Shown here in pieces: positions 16,119 to 25,122 of a stretch of DNA of 54,870 bases (within the stretch, counting starts at the first letter, position 1; each line of letters begins with the position of its first letter). The stretch is from assembly GCA_028280065.1 (NCBI GenBank), contig JANQMN010000049.1, forward strand, positions 1-54,870, read 5' to 3'. The stretch comes from Hahella sp. GTDB lineage: Bacteria; Pseudomonadota; Gammaproteobacteria; Pseudomonadales; Oleiphilaceae. The position numbers were made by a program, and so were the translations under genes. Under the pieces are notes generated by a model. That model saw only the letters and a program-made list of their open reading frames with translations, was not told the DNA's origin and did not search any database.

Positions 16119-16163
16119 GCTGGTTTGAAGAGGTTATGGCATCGGGCTGTCGTAATTCGTATA

Positions 16164-16185
16164 TTCGGCGACTTCAGTCGCCGAA
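16164..16185. repeat. Perfect 9-bp hairpin downstream of secreted protein gene
   Basis: TTCGGCGAC (16164-16172), loop TTCA, GTCGCCGAA (16177-16185). There is no T-run after it, so it is a poor intrinsic terminator on its own; it may be a REP-like element or protect the upstream transcript. It lies 45 bp after the stop at 16118. Confidence 0.5.
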
Positions 16186-16375
16186 ACCGATCCATCACAA
16201 GCAGAGACCTAGTGGGGTCATCTGTAGCTGGTAAGGATACTTAATGTAACTAGCCAGCAAGTGGCTTGCAAATAAACAGCCTTTTTAGAGGGCGTATCTT
16301 TGGTTTGGCAACTTAGGCCCATTAACTGCGATAATGCGGGGCTTACTACTGATTCACCTCCGCAGGAAACGCTTT

Positions 16376-17266
16376 ATGCTCTCCATTACCCGATTTGAGA
16401 CACTTATTCCCGGCCCGCACCTGACTATTTTTGGAGCTGTTCATGGCAATGAAACCTGCGGTACTCAGGCCATTCGCCGATTGATTGATCTACTCAACAA
16501 TGGGTTCGCCCTGTCCAGAGGGACATTGACCTGTGTCCCCATTTGCAACCCTAAAGCGTTTGAGAACGGCACTCGATTTTACCAACGCAATCTCAACCGA
16601 TCACTTTATATAAAGGAATCACCCAGGGACTACGAAGACTTAATTGATCCTGTCCTATGCGGTCTTCTCGATCAATCCGATGTATTACTCGACCTTCACT
16701 CTTATGCTTCCCAAGGTGGCGCGTTTGGATTCCTGGGCAACACGAGTGCACAGGAAATCGATTATTGCCGTTCGCTGGGTGTTAATAACTTTGTGTATGG
16801 TTGGGCTGATGCCTTTGGCAAGGTGGAAGCTGATCCCAGAGATAACATGGGAACCGTTGAATATGCTCGATCAGTGGGATGTATGGCAACAACTATCGAA
16901 TGCGGACATCACCACAATAAAGGTGCCGCCGATATCGCCTATCGCACTATCGTTCATGCGCTCGCGCATTTCGACATGATAGCGCCTGACAGTATCGAAC
17001 AAGTTGAAATTCAACCGGCCAACCGTCAACGGTTCGTGCAGATGCGATCGGTTTTTCATAAGCAAAAAGAGGGAGACACCACACATCCCTGGAAACACTA
17101 CGATTCCGTGGCAAAAAATGACATCTTGGCAACCTATGCCGACGGTGAGAAGATCATAGCCCCTGAAGATGGTGTCATTATATTACCGAAACTGCAGGCC
17201 GATGTGGGTGGTGAATGGTTCTACTTTGGTGTTGAAACACCTTGCCCTGCGCCAATGAAACACTAG
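16376..17266 (+). CDS. Succinylglutamate desuccinylase/aspartoacylase family protein
   Basis: 296 aa. Zinc-carboxypeptidase-like fold of the AstE/AspA family: VHGNETCG supplies the His and Glu zinc ligands (HxxE), DLHSY the second His, and the IECGHH region the catalytic Glu. Family enzymes cleave N-acyl amino acids. Length is close to AstE, but no arginine-succinyltransferase genes are nearby, so the acyl group is unknown. I choose ATG 16376 with AGGAAA before it; ATG 16334 lacks a ribosome site. It lies on the same strand as another amide-hydrolase-like gene (14391), though 1 kb apart. Confidence 0.85.
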   Translation: MLSITRFETLIPGPHLTIFGAVHGNETCGTQAIRRLIDLLNNGFALSRGTLTCVPICNPKAFENGTRFYQRNLNRSLYIKESPRDYEDLIDPVLCGLLDQSDVLLDLHSYASQGGAFGFLGNTSAQEIDYCRSLGVNNFVYGWADAFGKVEADPRDNMGTVEYARSVGCMATTIECGHHHNKGAADIAYRTIVHALAHFDMIAPDSIEQVEIQPANRQRFVQMRSVFHKQKEGDTTHPWKHYDSVAKNDILATYADGEKIIAPEDGVIILPKLQADVGGEWFYFGVETPCPAPMKH

Positions 17267-17363
17267 CGGCTACTTGCGAGACAATAGATTGTTACCGGTT
17301 CTTTTGTTCCTGATCGATGTCTTGTACCCACCCCTGATGATTCTTCCAACTCGCATCTCACAA

Positions 17364-19085
17364 TTAGGAAGAGCAACTATAATGCGACACCCCTCCTGCC
17401 TCGAAATATTCTTGCGGTCTCAAGTGGTAGTACTTGTCTTCCACTTCTTTTGATTGTTCTTCATAGGGGCGGGTCAACACCTCCTGTAACTCTCGAACGA
17501 GTGTGAAGTCCCCCTCCTTCGCCTGTTGATAGGCGGGTGCGATCAGCCATTCTCGCCATGTGTACTTTGGATTGACTCGTTTCATCTGTTGCGAAAGTTG
17601 CTCAACGTTACGATCACGACCGATAAGAGTTTTCCACTTTTCTAGCCACTGGGACCATTGCTTTTCCTGCGCTTCAGTCGTGCTATTGTAGAAACTCTTC
17701 TTGAGTCCGAGGATACTATCAGGGACTTCTGAGAGTTGGCGGAAGAAGATGGTGTAATCCACAGAGGTTTGAACTATCAAATTGATGAGTTGACTAAATA
17801 GCTCCGGGTTAAAATGGTCCAGGCCCAGTTTAGCCGCCCACATCTTTTCCATTTGCTCCTGCATCACAATGGAAAAGCCTTTTCGAATCTCGTCGAATTT
17901 TTCAAAAGCGTCTGGGTGCGATATGAGTAGCGGCCGTAGTGCTGTCCAAAACATATGAAAGTTGGCTTCTGCGGCGACCGGCTGGTTGAAGAAGGAGAAG
18001 TGTTGCCCACCACCAGTCCACGGCTGATAAAGCGGATCAAAGAGCTCGCAAAATCCGAAGGGCCCATAGTCCAGGGTAAAGCCGCCGCCTGCGCAGTTAT
18101 CACTATTGAAGTTACCCTGGCAGTAGCCAACACGAATCCAATGGGCTATGAGAGAAGTTAGGCGCTTGCGAAACTCAGCCGCCAGCATCACTAATTTCTC
18201 TGCTGTTGAATGGCCGTCACTAATATCGTTTTTATACTCACGGTCAATCAAATGCAACGCAATCAGTTCCAACTCTTCCGTGGCTCCAGGGTGCTCATTG
18301 TTCCGGGCTCGACGACCAAAGAGTTCGAGTTGACCGACACGAAGAAAGGAAGGAGCGACACGTGTTGAGATTGCCACAGGATCCGATACCATCATGTCAG
18401 GGTCTGTGGAGCATGAACCCTCTGAGTACCATGGTCGTTTGACGGTCTCGGATTTCGATACATACAGACTCAGAGAGCGAGTGGTTGGTACACCCAGGGC
18501 ATGCATGTGTTCTTGTGCCAGAAACTCTCGGACACTGGACCGCAAAACCGCTCGTCCATCTGCACCGCGGCAATAGGGTGTGCGCCCCCCGCCTTTTAAC
18601 TGCATCTCCCACCGTTGGTCATTAATGACGGCTTCCAGCACTGACACCGCACGACCATCACCGTATCCATTTCCCGTTTGGAATGGGCACTGCTGGATAT
18701 ACTCGGTACCATAAATAGAGAGGGCATAGCCCGTGGCCCAACCCGTTTTGCGCATGGGTTCCGGAACTTGAGAGAGATCGCCAGAGAATAATCGACGGAA
18801 GTCTTCCGTTTGCGCTAAGCGATCGTCAAACCCGAGTTCACGGAAAAATATATGGCTGTGAGCAACGTACTCAGGATCACTAATAGGTGTAGGTTTAACT
18901 GGAACATAATGTCCCGAGAAAACCTGGCGCGGGTTGTAATCCTCTCCGTTGACAGTGGCGTTGGGATCGCAATTCAGTGTATCCAACAAAGAGTAGTCTG
19001 TTAATTTAGCGAGATCATCAACACCGGCCACAGTAGCCAAGTCATTATCAAACTGTTGGGATCGATCACTCATAGTTATCTTCAT
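17364..19085 (-). CDS. selO: SelO-family protein adenylyltransferase (YdiU family)
   Basis: 573 aa. SelO pseudokinases transfer AMP to protein Ser/Thr/Tyr. Clear motifs are [28 protein letters not shown] (about 163-190) and the metal-binding NSDN with the DYGPFGF loop. The canonical HG(V/F)MNTDN stretch reads CQGNFNSDN here, placing it in a divergent SelO subgroup. The C-terminus ends Ser-Cys-Ser-Ser with a TAA stop, so it keeps a cysteine but has no selenocysteine codon. ATG 19085 has AAGG upstream; ATG 19073 is the alternative. It lies 248 bp downstream of the thiol-redox pair, a suggestive but unproven link, since SelO acts in oxidative stress. Confidence 0.92.
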   Translation of the reverse strand: MKITMSDRSQQFDNDLATVAGVDDLAKLTDYSLLDTLNCDPNATVNGEDYNPRQVFSGHYVPVKPTPISDPEYVAHSHIFFRELGFDDRLAQTEDFRRLFSGDLSQVPEPMRKTGWATGYALSIYGTEYIQQCPFQTGNGYGDGRAVSVLEAVINDQRWEMQLKGGGRTPYCRGADGRAVLRSSVREFLAQEHMHALGVPTTRSLSLYVSKSETVKRPWYSEGSCSTDPDMMVSDPVAISTRVAPSFLRVGQLELFGRRARNNEHPGATEELELIALHLIDREYKNDISDGHSTAEKLVMLAAEFRKRLTSLIAHWIRVGYCQGNFNSDNCAGGGFTLDYGPFGFCELFDPLYQPWTGGGQHFSFFNQPVAAEANFHMFWTALRPLLISHPDAFEKFDEIRKGFSIVMQEQMEKMWAAKLGLDHFNPELFSQLINLIVQTSVDYTIFFRQLSEVPDSILGLKKSFYNSTTEAQEKQWSQWLEKWKTLIGRDRNVEQLSQQMKRVNPKYTWREWLIAPAYQQAKEGDFTLVRELQEVLTRPYEEQSKEVEDKYYHLRPQEYFEAGGVSHYSCSS

Positions 19086-19333
19086 TTGTAGTGCCTTTTT
19101 TCCGAAGAACGCTTTTTTTCAGGCTGGCTATGTTTAGTACGAAAGAAAGGTCTGCAAGGCACACTCTTTTAACCAGTATCGACACCAATATCAATTTGTG
19201 CCAGAGCTGAGAATCTATCACTCCCATCGGCTATTGTGGAAATAGTCGTAACTTTAAACACCCAGAGCTTGATGTTGAACTAGCTCCCTTTATCTCAAAG
19301 TCCTAACGCAAAGCAAAAACTCCTTGTGACTGT

Positions 19334-21430
19334 CTAGCTGCCGCTTAGGTAATCTTCGACGATCCCGGGTGTGAGTATTTGTGGCAGCAAGACCGGGTCC
19401 GGCCGCTGCCCTGTTTGCTCATCGCGTGGTCCATAGTAGACATATAATGGGACACCATTGCGACCGAAGCCTTCCAAGTATTGGGTGATGTGGGAGTCAT
19501 AATTAGTCCAGTCACCAATCATGCGCTCGACCTGATGCTGTTCAAAAGCCTGCGTTGTCGACTCAAGATTAAGGGCGACTCGTTCATTAACTTTACAGGT
19601 GATACACCATGCGGCAGTCATTTCCACGAACACGGGGTGATCTTTGGTCTCAAGTGTTTGGTCAAGTGCTGTTTGTGAAAAGGCTTGTTCTGAAGGTGCT
19701 GCATGACTTGGTTGCAAGGTCGTCAGCGGAAATAGCGCGCCCACCACCAATACAATGGCCGCTGCATTAACCAAGCGTTTCCAAACCAGGCCACCGTTGG
19801 CCACCAGCTTGCGAAACCAAATAGCGAAAACCAGCACTAACATGCCTGATAAAGTGACCAAGACACCGTTTGATCCTGCCTGTTGGCTGAGTACCCACAC
19901 TAACCAGATGGCCGAGGCATACATTGGGAAGGCTAAGAGTTCTTTGAATCGAGCCATCCAGGGGCCAGGCCTTGGCAGCCGACTGCGTAAACTTGGGAAA
20001 TAACACAACAACAGATAGGGTAACGCAAGTCCTAAACCCAGCATCGCGAAAACGATGAGGGCAACAGCGGGTGGTTGGGTAAGCGCATAACCAATAGCTG
20101 CACCCATAAATGGGGCAACGCAAGGGGCGGCGACCAGAGCGGCCAGTACGCCGGTAAAAAATGAGCCGGAGGCACCTTCTTTTTCAGTCAATGACTGACC
20201 TGCATGGGAGAAGGATACGCTGATTTCAAAGAAACCTGACAAGTTCAATCCCACCAACAGCAATAGGTAAGCCAATACGCCGACTATTAAGGGGTTTTGT
20301 AATTGGAAACCCCAGCCGACCTGAAAGCCGAATGCCTTTAGTGCAATGAGCACGGTGGCGATGGCCAGAAAGCTTAATATGATCCCGGCGGTGTAAGCCC
20401 AGCCATGTCGAATAGCGACGCTAGCTGACTTATCCCCCATATGAATCAAAGACAGAGCCTTCATGGATAATACCGGGAATACACAGGGCATAAGATTTAA
20501 GACCAAGCCACCCAACAATGCGAACAGTGCAGCCATCAGAAAGCTTGAAGATTCCGCCTCACTTTGGTGAGAAGCTGCGGTTGACTGCTCGTTGGCAGAA
20601 GTGTTGGCCAGACCGCTTGGAATGGCGCTGACCGTATATCCGACAGACTGGCCCCGATTATCGCTAACGGCCAGAACACCTTCAATCACGCTGTCTGAAT
20701 TGAGTTCGGTATTTAACGCCTGTCGATATTCAATCCGCCCGTCTTCTAAGGTACGAATCTTAGGGGCAGCAGCGTGTTGGAGTAGATCGTTGTCGTTGGC
20801 AAAAAAGAACAGACGGTCTGGTTGGACTTGAGTTTCCAGTTGGGTTTTCAAAACAAGTTCTGACTGCTCGACATCATAATGCACTGTTTGTGTATAGGGA
20901 GTAGGTAGTGCAGCTTTTGCGGTGTCGAAATAGGATGGACTCACATCCGCTATGCCAGAATCGCTATTGAAGCTGATCGATACCGTACCGGATTCCGGAA
21001 TACAGAGTTCTTCACATACAAGTAGTTGGTATTTGCCGTTGATAGTGAGTTCGGACGGCGGCGCGGTTTCAGGAATGTTTAAGGTTTGTAGTACAACCGC
21101 CTGATGCTTGTAGCCAAAATTAACCAGCGGGTCATAAGGGATGCGTTTAGGTGTTGGCCAAACGAACTCTTCGACACTAAAGCCTTCCGGTAGATCCCAT
21201 GCAATAGATAAGGGCGCTCCCGAATCGCCTGGGTTCTTCCAGTAGGTATGCCATCCCGGCGAAATGTTTTTCTCGATGGCAAGTAAGACGGTTTCGCCAC
21301 CTTCAAGTGCCTGGTGATCCGCATAAATAACGACTTCTACATGCTTGGTGTCATCCGCTAACGCGGTTTGAGATATCCCAATCGCAGCGAATAACGTAAG
21401 AAGGGCGGTTAACAACCTGGCAGCAATCAT
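19334..21430 (-). CDS. Thiol:disulfide interchange protein, ScsB/DsbD type
   Basis: 698 aa. Signal peptide (cleavage near ALA25), a periplasmic N-terminal domain with Cys139/Cys143 (LLVCEELCIP), a DsbD-like membrane domain of about eight helices with LMPCVFPVLSMK and AAPCVAPFMG cysteines, and a periplasmic thioredoxin domain with WCITC near residue 610. It would carry electrons from cytoplasmic thioredoxin through the membrane to periplasmic partners. The larger N-terminal domain resembles ScsB more than E. coli DsbD. Its likely partner is the secreted thioredoxin encoded 98 bp upstream (21529-21930). GGAACT precedes the ATG. Confidence 0.92.
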   Translation of the reverse strand: MIAARLLTALLTLFAAIGISQTALADDTKHVEVVIYADHQALEGGETVLLAIEKNISPGWHTYWKNPGDSGAPLSIAWDLPEGFSVEEFVWPTPKRIPYDPLVNFGYKHQAVVLQTLNIPETAPPSELTINGKYQLLVCEELCIPESGTVSISFNSDSGIADVSPSYFDTAKAALPTPYTQTVHYDVEQSELVLKTQLETQVQPDRLFFFANDNDLLQHAAAPKIRTLEDGRIEYRQALNTELNSDSVIEGVLAVSDNRGQSVGYTVSAIPSGLANTSANEQSTAASHQSEAESSSFLMAALFALLGGLVLNLMPCVFPVLSMKALSLIHMGDKSASVAIRHGWAYTAGIILSFLAIATVLIALKAFGFQVGWGFQLQNPLIVGVLAYLLLLVGLNLSGFFEISVSFSHAGQSLTEKEGASGSFFTGVLAALVAAPCVAPFMGAAIGYALTQPPAVALIVFAMLGLGLALPYLLLCYFPSLRSRLPRPGPWMARFKELLAFPMYASAIWLVWVLSQQAGSNGVLVTLSGMLVLVFAIWFRKLVANGGLVWKRLVNAAAIVLVVGALFPLTTLQPSHAAPSEQAFSQTALDQTLETKDHPVFVEMTAAWCITCKVNERVALNLESTTQAFEQHQVERMIGDWTNYDSHITQYLEGFGRNGVPLYVYYGPRDEQTGQRPDPVLLPQILTPGIVEDYLSGS

Positions 21431-21528
21431 GGTGAGTTCCGTCAGTAAAAAGAAAGGTTTTAAAATAGTGGGTTAGCGCGAGGGCAGCGAAACTGCCCAT
21501 CGACTAATGAGTGTATGTTTTAGTGGAA

Positions 21529-21930
21529 TTAGACTTCTTTCACTTTTTCTTTGATGAGCGCGGCAATGTCATCGGCATTGTGTTTCTTGGTGATTTTGCC
21601 CAAGGACTCACCGGTTTTGCTATTAATCAGGACAATGTAACCGGTTTTGCCGTTGTTCTCTTTGTACAGTTCGCCAATGCCCATTGCATTTGCCATCATG
21701 GCGGATTGGTTGCGGGTAGTTTCATTAGTCAGATCTAGGGTAACAAACAGGACGTTCAAGTCATCTAAAGCATGTTTGCCACGTGCTTTTTCAAGCTGCG
21801 GAGCAATGGTTTTGCAGCTACCACACCAATCTGCATGGAACTTGACTGCATGTACTGCAGTTTGTGCAAACGCTGTGGCGGAAAATAGTGCGATGGAAAT
21901 AAGTCCTACAAAGGCGACTATTTTTTTCAT
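21529..21930 (-). CDS. Periplasmic thioredoxin-like protein
   Basis: 133 aa. Signal peptide MKKIVAFVGLISIALFSATAFA, then a thioredoxin fold starting almost at once with the WCGSC active site (Cys36, Cys39) in ADWCGSCKTIAPQLEKA. The usual thioredoxin cis-proline position is not obvious (KTGYIVLINSKTG), so the fold is slightly divergent. It is probably kept reduced by, or exchanges with, the ScsB/DsbD protein encoded just downstream. AGAGGA ribosome site before ATG 21930. Confidence 0.88.
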   Translation of the reverse strand: MKKIVAFVGLISIALFSATAFAQTAVHAVKFHADWCGSCKTIAPQLEKARGKHALDDLNVLFVTLDLTNETTRNQSAMMANAMGIGELYKENNGKTGYIVLINSKTGESLGKITKKHNADDIAALIKEKVKEV

Positions 21931-22506
21931 GGAAGTCCTCTAAGTTTAGATTTTTGGTTTGAACAACCGTGTCATTTTCAGTTCACGGCTCTTCACAAGC
22001 ACATTTGTCTTGTGCAGATCTTGTGACAAAGAGGTATTGGAAAAGTTCATAGAAATACCGAGTTATTTGCATCGGATTTAATTGAGGATTTCTTCGAAAA
22101 ATCCGATGCTTATGGTAAAGCCCGAGAACTCTTTACATTCCAGGCAAAACAGTTGATTTTGGTGCTGCGAAGGATCTGACGAATTGACAGGCCGATGTCA
22201 AAGCGCAGACGCAGAACTTCTCGTGAGTTTCGCATTGTGTTAACGGCTTTTCCTTTTACGCTCGAACCCTCGATATGAGCTGTCTGCTCGGGAACGTCTC
22301 AGCTCACACCATAAGCGGCTTCGACCCCCTTGTTGCTTTGCTTATTAACGACAAGATCAAACTGAAAGGCTAATACGTGGGATCGAACGCCTGTATATGG
22401 TGAAGGGTGTGGTGCTGAAGGCTTTTTAAGTCGATTGTCATAGGCAGATTACTAAACGCTGAGAAAGCGTTTCTTCTACCAAACTTCTCAATCTGAAAAA
22501 TAACTG
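21931..22506. other. Long intergenic stretch with inverted repeats and a coding relic
   Basis: No complete gene is recognised. It contains the perfect 11-bp inverted repeat 22069-22079/22099-22109 and a weak hairpin at 22454-22472 followed by TTCTTCT. A roughly 50-codon frame without start codon crosses the first repeat (about 22036-22185; LFASDLIEDFFEKSDAYGK within it) and looks protein-like, so it may be a gene relic. Confidence 0.5.
22069..22109. repeat. 11-bp perfect inverted repeat with alternative inner stem
   Basis: GCATCGGATTT (22069-22079) pairs with AAATCCGATGC (22099-22109). An inner GGATTT at 22087-22092 can pair with the same right arm, so two exclusive foldings exist. It may be a coincidental structure in a relic, a terminator of the divergent region, or a regulatory RNA fold. 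Confidence 0.4.
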
Positions 22507-22533
22507 TTGATAAATTGAACACAATCGTATAGT
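22507..22533 (+). promoter_or_regulatory. Predicted promoter of the GntR-ABC operon
   Basis: TTGATA (22507-22512) and TATAGT (22528-22533) with 15 bp between them. The predicted start of transcription would fall inside the operator palindrome, leaving a leader of only about 10-15 nt before ATG 22554. Confidence 0.45.
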
Positions 22534-22553
22534 GTATTACTTAATTAATACAC
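22532..22553. promoter_or_regulatory. GntR/YtrA-type operator palindrome
   Basis: GTGTATTA (22532-22539), six-base centre, TAATACAC (22546-22553): a perfect palindrome overlapping the -10 box and abutting the first ATG of the GntR gene. Paired GTGTA/TACAC half sites are the usual form for YtrA-subfamily regulators, so autorepression of the whole operon is likely. Confidence 0.7.
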
Positions 22554-22949
22554 ATGATGTTAAGCATGCTTGATGATTTAGTAATTCAGCCTGAAGACAG
22601 TACGCCGATTTTCCAACAGCTGGAAAATCAGATTATTCGCTTTATTCGGGCAGGCAGGATTAAACCAGGTCAGGAGTTGCCTTCTGTACGCGCGATTGCA
22701 GCGCATTTAGCGGTAAACCCCATGACCGTAAGCAAAACGATCAATCGTCTGGTCGATTATGGCTGGCTTCAGCGGCGGCGAGGCCGACCCACATGTGTGG
22801 CGGATCATTTGCCGGATGAGAAACAGGAACCAATGGACCAATCCACTTTGGCTGAGATTCAGTTGGTGGTAAGGCACTGCCAACAACTCCGGTTGTCGCT
22901 GGAAGAAGTCCTGGATTTAGTTGCAAAAGTTTGGAAAAAGGAGATTTAG
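22554..22949 (+). CDS. GntR-family regulator, YtrA subfamily
   Basis: 131 aa. A winged helix-turn-helix (PIFQQLENQIIRFIRAGRI, ELPSVRAIAAHLAVNPMTVSKTINRL, DYGWLQRRRG) followed by only a short helical tail, as in YtrA-type repressors, which lack a large ligand domain and usually control a linked ABC transporter. An operator palindrome abuts the start. No Shine-Dalgarno is visible before the first ATG, so translation may be leaderless-like or begin at a later Met (22557 or 22566). The ABC ATPase follows after 3 bp. Confidence 0.9.
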   Translation: MMLSMLDDLVIQPEDSTPIFQQLENQIIRFIRAGRIKPGQELPSVRAIAAHLAVNPMTVSKTINRLVDYGWLQRRRGRPTCVADHLPDEKQEPMDQSTLAEIQLVVRHCQQLRLSLEEVLDLVAKVWKKEI

Positions 22950-22952
22950 TCA

Positions 22953-23819
22953 ATGATTAGTGAATGCAGTAATACCACTGTTCAACTTGGCGACCACCTA
23001 GTTTTAAAAAGTCTTAACTGGCAAATACCAAAAGGAAAGGTCATCGGTTTACTAGGCAAAAATGGCGCTGGTAAAACCACACTTATCCGAACGCTTCTTG
23101 GTTTGATAAAGCCATATAGCGGCAAGGTACAAACCTTGGGAATCAACCCTCAGGATTTCGATGATGAACACAAGGAGAAGCTTGCTTACGTACCCCAGAC
23201 CGCCATCGGGTATGAAGGTTTGAAAGTTGAAGATGCCATTGAACTTCACGCTTCTTGTTACCCTGCGTGGGATAAGCAGTTAGAGCAAAGAATGGTGGAA
23301 AAATTTTCCCTACGTCTCAAGAGCAAGGTGCATAAACTATCTGTTGGGCAACGTCAGGCATTAATGCTGGTATTCGCCCTTTGTGTGCGGCCAAAGCTCT
23401 TAATCATGGATGAGCCGGTGGCTAGTCTTGACCCTTCCGCACGTCGTGAGGTGTTGCAATTCGTAGCGGAAATAGCAGGTGACGACTGTACTATCCTATA
23501 CTCCACGCACCTCACTGCCGACCTTTCCAGAATGGCCGACGAAGTCGCGTTGTTGGCTGATGGGCAAATCCAATTTCATCATTCCTTCGAGCAGCTTGAT
23601 GGATCTGTATTAGTAAAGGGTGCAACTGATGATTTCTTTCAAAGCGCTAATCTGGGTGAAAAAGTTCTTACTCGTAATAAAGATTCAGCAGTCATTAGCG
23701 GATGGAAACCGGAACTAAAAAACCTTTTACCCGAACATGCTCTGGTTCAACCGTTAAGTCTTGAAGAACTATTTATCCGCTGGCACCAAATAAACGGAAC
23801 ACCTTTGGAGATTCATTAA
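22953..23819 (+). CDS. ABC transporter ATP-binding protein
   Basis: 288 aa. Walker A GKNGAGKTT, Q-loop YVPQ, signature KLSVGQRQ (LSxGQ), Walker B LLIMDEP and the switch His in STHL are all present. The C-terminal 70 residues are an extra region typical of antibiotic- or lipid-exporter ATPases of the YtrB/BcrA class. It forms an exporter with the membrane protein encoded directly downstream, with no bases between stop and start. Repression by the upstream GntR protein is likely. Confidence 0.93.
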   Translation: MISECSNTTVQLGDHLVLKSLNWQIPKGKVIGLLGKNGAGKTTLIRTLLGLIKPYSGKVQTLGINPQDFDDEHKEKLAYVPQTAIGYEGLKVEDAIELHASCYPAWDKQLEQRMVEKFSLRLKSKVHKLSVGQRQALMLVFALCVRPKLLIMDEPVASLDPSARREVLQFVAEIAGDDCTILYSTHLTADLSRMADEVALLADGQIQFHHSFEQLDGSVLVKGATDDFFQSANLGEKVLTRNKDSAVISGWKPELKNLLPEHALVQPLSLEELFIRWHQINGTPLEIH

Positions 23820-25055
23820 ATGGAAATTGTAAGAATTTGGCACTTTCATAGGGGCTTACAGTCAGGAATATTCCCAGTGATAGTCCTTGCTATTTCTCTT
23901 GTAGCTATTTTAGAGCTATTGGAAAGCGGGTCATCTGGGTCAGTTTTGGTAGCCGCTGCCCTTGGGTCTTTTTGGTCTGTAAATAGCCAACGTGTGATAG
24001 ATAACAATGAACTTTTAAGGCTAGCACCCAGACTTCGAAGAAGAGTTTTAGGTCCAGTTAGTATCCTGGCTATCTTGCCACTTTTGATTTGTCTGTTTTT
24101 TCAGTATACCAGCAGCCTTGTCCTATTATTTTATCTTGCTTTCCTTTTGTTCTACTTCTTTGAGAATCGAACACTTTGGCTCGGCAAAATCCATACTTTA
24201 TTGTTATTTATCCCGTTCGTTCTCGTCGCTATCTACCTTAAAGATGTTGTTATTAATCCTTTAGTTTGGAACGTGTCCGCTCTTCTGACTATTTTTGCCT
24301 CAATCGCCCAGATTTTTACACAGAAAAAATGGAATGAGTTTTGGTATCAGAAGCAGGGCAAGATGCTTGGTGGAGGGAAGGTTAAGGTATCCCAGTCTTT
24401 CCTATTCCCAGTTAAAACCAATAATCTGCCACTCCTCATTCCTGGATATAGTTTAAAAAGTTGCCTTACCGTTTTTTTAGTAGGCAATGTTCTGCCTTTA
24501 GGCTTTCTTTTCTTAGTAGATATGCCTTTGGCTTTCTGGAATCCGATATTCACCATGCCAATGATAGTGCTGTTACTCACTGAAAGTATTCTAGAACGCA
24601 GAGAACACCTTTTGTGGTATCAACTGAGACCGGGGTTTGGAACTCAAAAGAATCTACTGGTTGCAGCTTTAAAAAGAACGGTTATAACAATCCTGGGCTG
24701 GTCGTTAATCTGTTTTATAACCGGTATTCTGATCGGACTCGCCTTCGAATCTGAATCCAGCTATCTGACACAATGGCCTCTGCACTTAGTGACGTTCTTT
24801 ACTCTAGTGATTTGTTACTTCGGCTTATTTTTCTCCACAGTTTCTGTAGGTTACCGAAATTCGGTTACTAGCATCTTAATTAGTTTGTCTGGATTAGCTA
24901 TTGCGATTCTAAGCATGGTGCTTATCGCAAATCTATATTTTCGAGATAACTTTGTTGCAGAAGGGTGGGTTGTGCTACTCGCTATCGGAGGAGCTTTATT
25001 GGGAATAGGCATAAAACGATCAGCAGCCATGTGGATACTAATAGGCAAGAGTTAA
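23820..25055 (+). CDS. ABC transporter membrane protein (exporter permease)
   Basis: 411 aa, strongly hydrophobic, with about ten predicted membrane helices distributed as a first group of five (residues about 15-175), a loop of about 45 residues, and a second group. No named family recognised, but position and composition fit the membrane half of the YtrA-type ABC system. ATG starts at the base after the ATPase stop. The segment is visibly more AT-rich than its neighbours, hinting at acquired DNA. The substrate is unknown. Confidence 0.82.
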   Translation: MEIVRIWHFHRGLQSGIFPVIVLAISLVAILELLESGSSGSVLVAAALGSFWSVNSQRVIDNNELLRLAPRLRRRVLGPVSILAILPLLICLFFQYTSSLVLLFYLAFLLFYFFENRTLWLGKIHTLLLFIPFVLVAIYLKDVVINPLVWNVSALLTIFASIAQIFTQKKWNEFWYQKQGKMLGGGKVKVSQSFLFPVKTNNLPLLIPGYSLKSCLTVFLVGNVLPLGFLFLVDMPLAFWNPIFTMPMIVLLLTESILERREHLLWYQLRPGFGTQKNLLVAALKRTVITILGWSLICFITGILIGLAFESESSYLTQWPLHLVTFFTLVICYFGLFFSTVSVGYRNSVTSILISLSGLAIAILSMVLIANLYFRDNFVAEGWVVLLAIGGALLGIGIKRSAAMWILIGKS

Positions 25056-25122
25056 TAGACAGATGTTCATACAATCGTTCCCGAGACGATTTTGAACATC
25101 GATTCGATATCAAATCAGTAGA

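Noticed and set aside
17364-17375. Selenocysteine at the SelO C-terminus
   Set aside because: The gene ends with TAA directly after Ser-Cys-Ser-Ser; there is no in-frame TGA before it.
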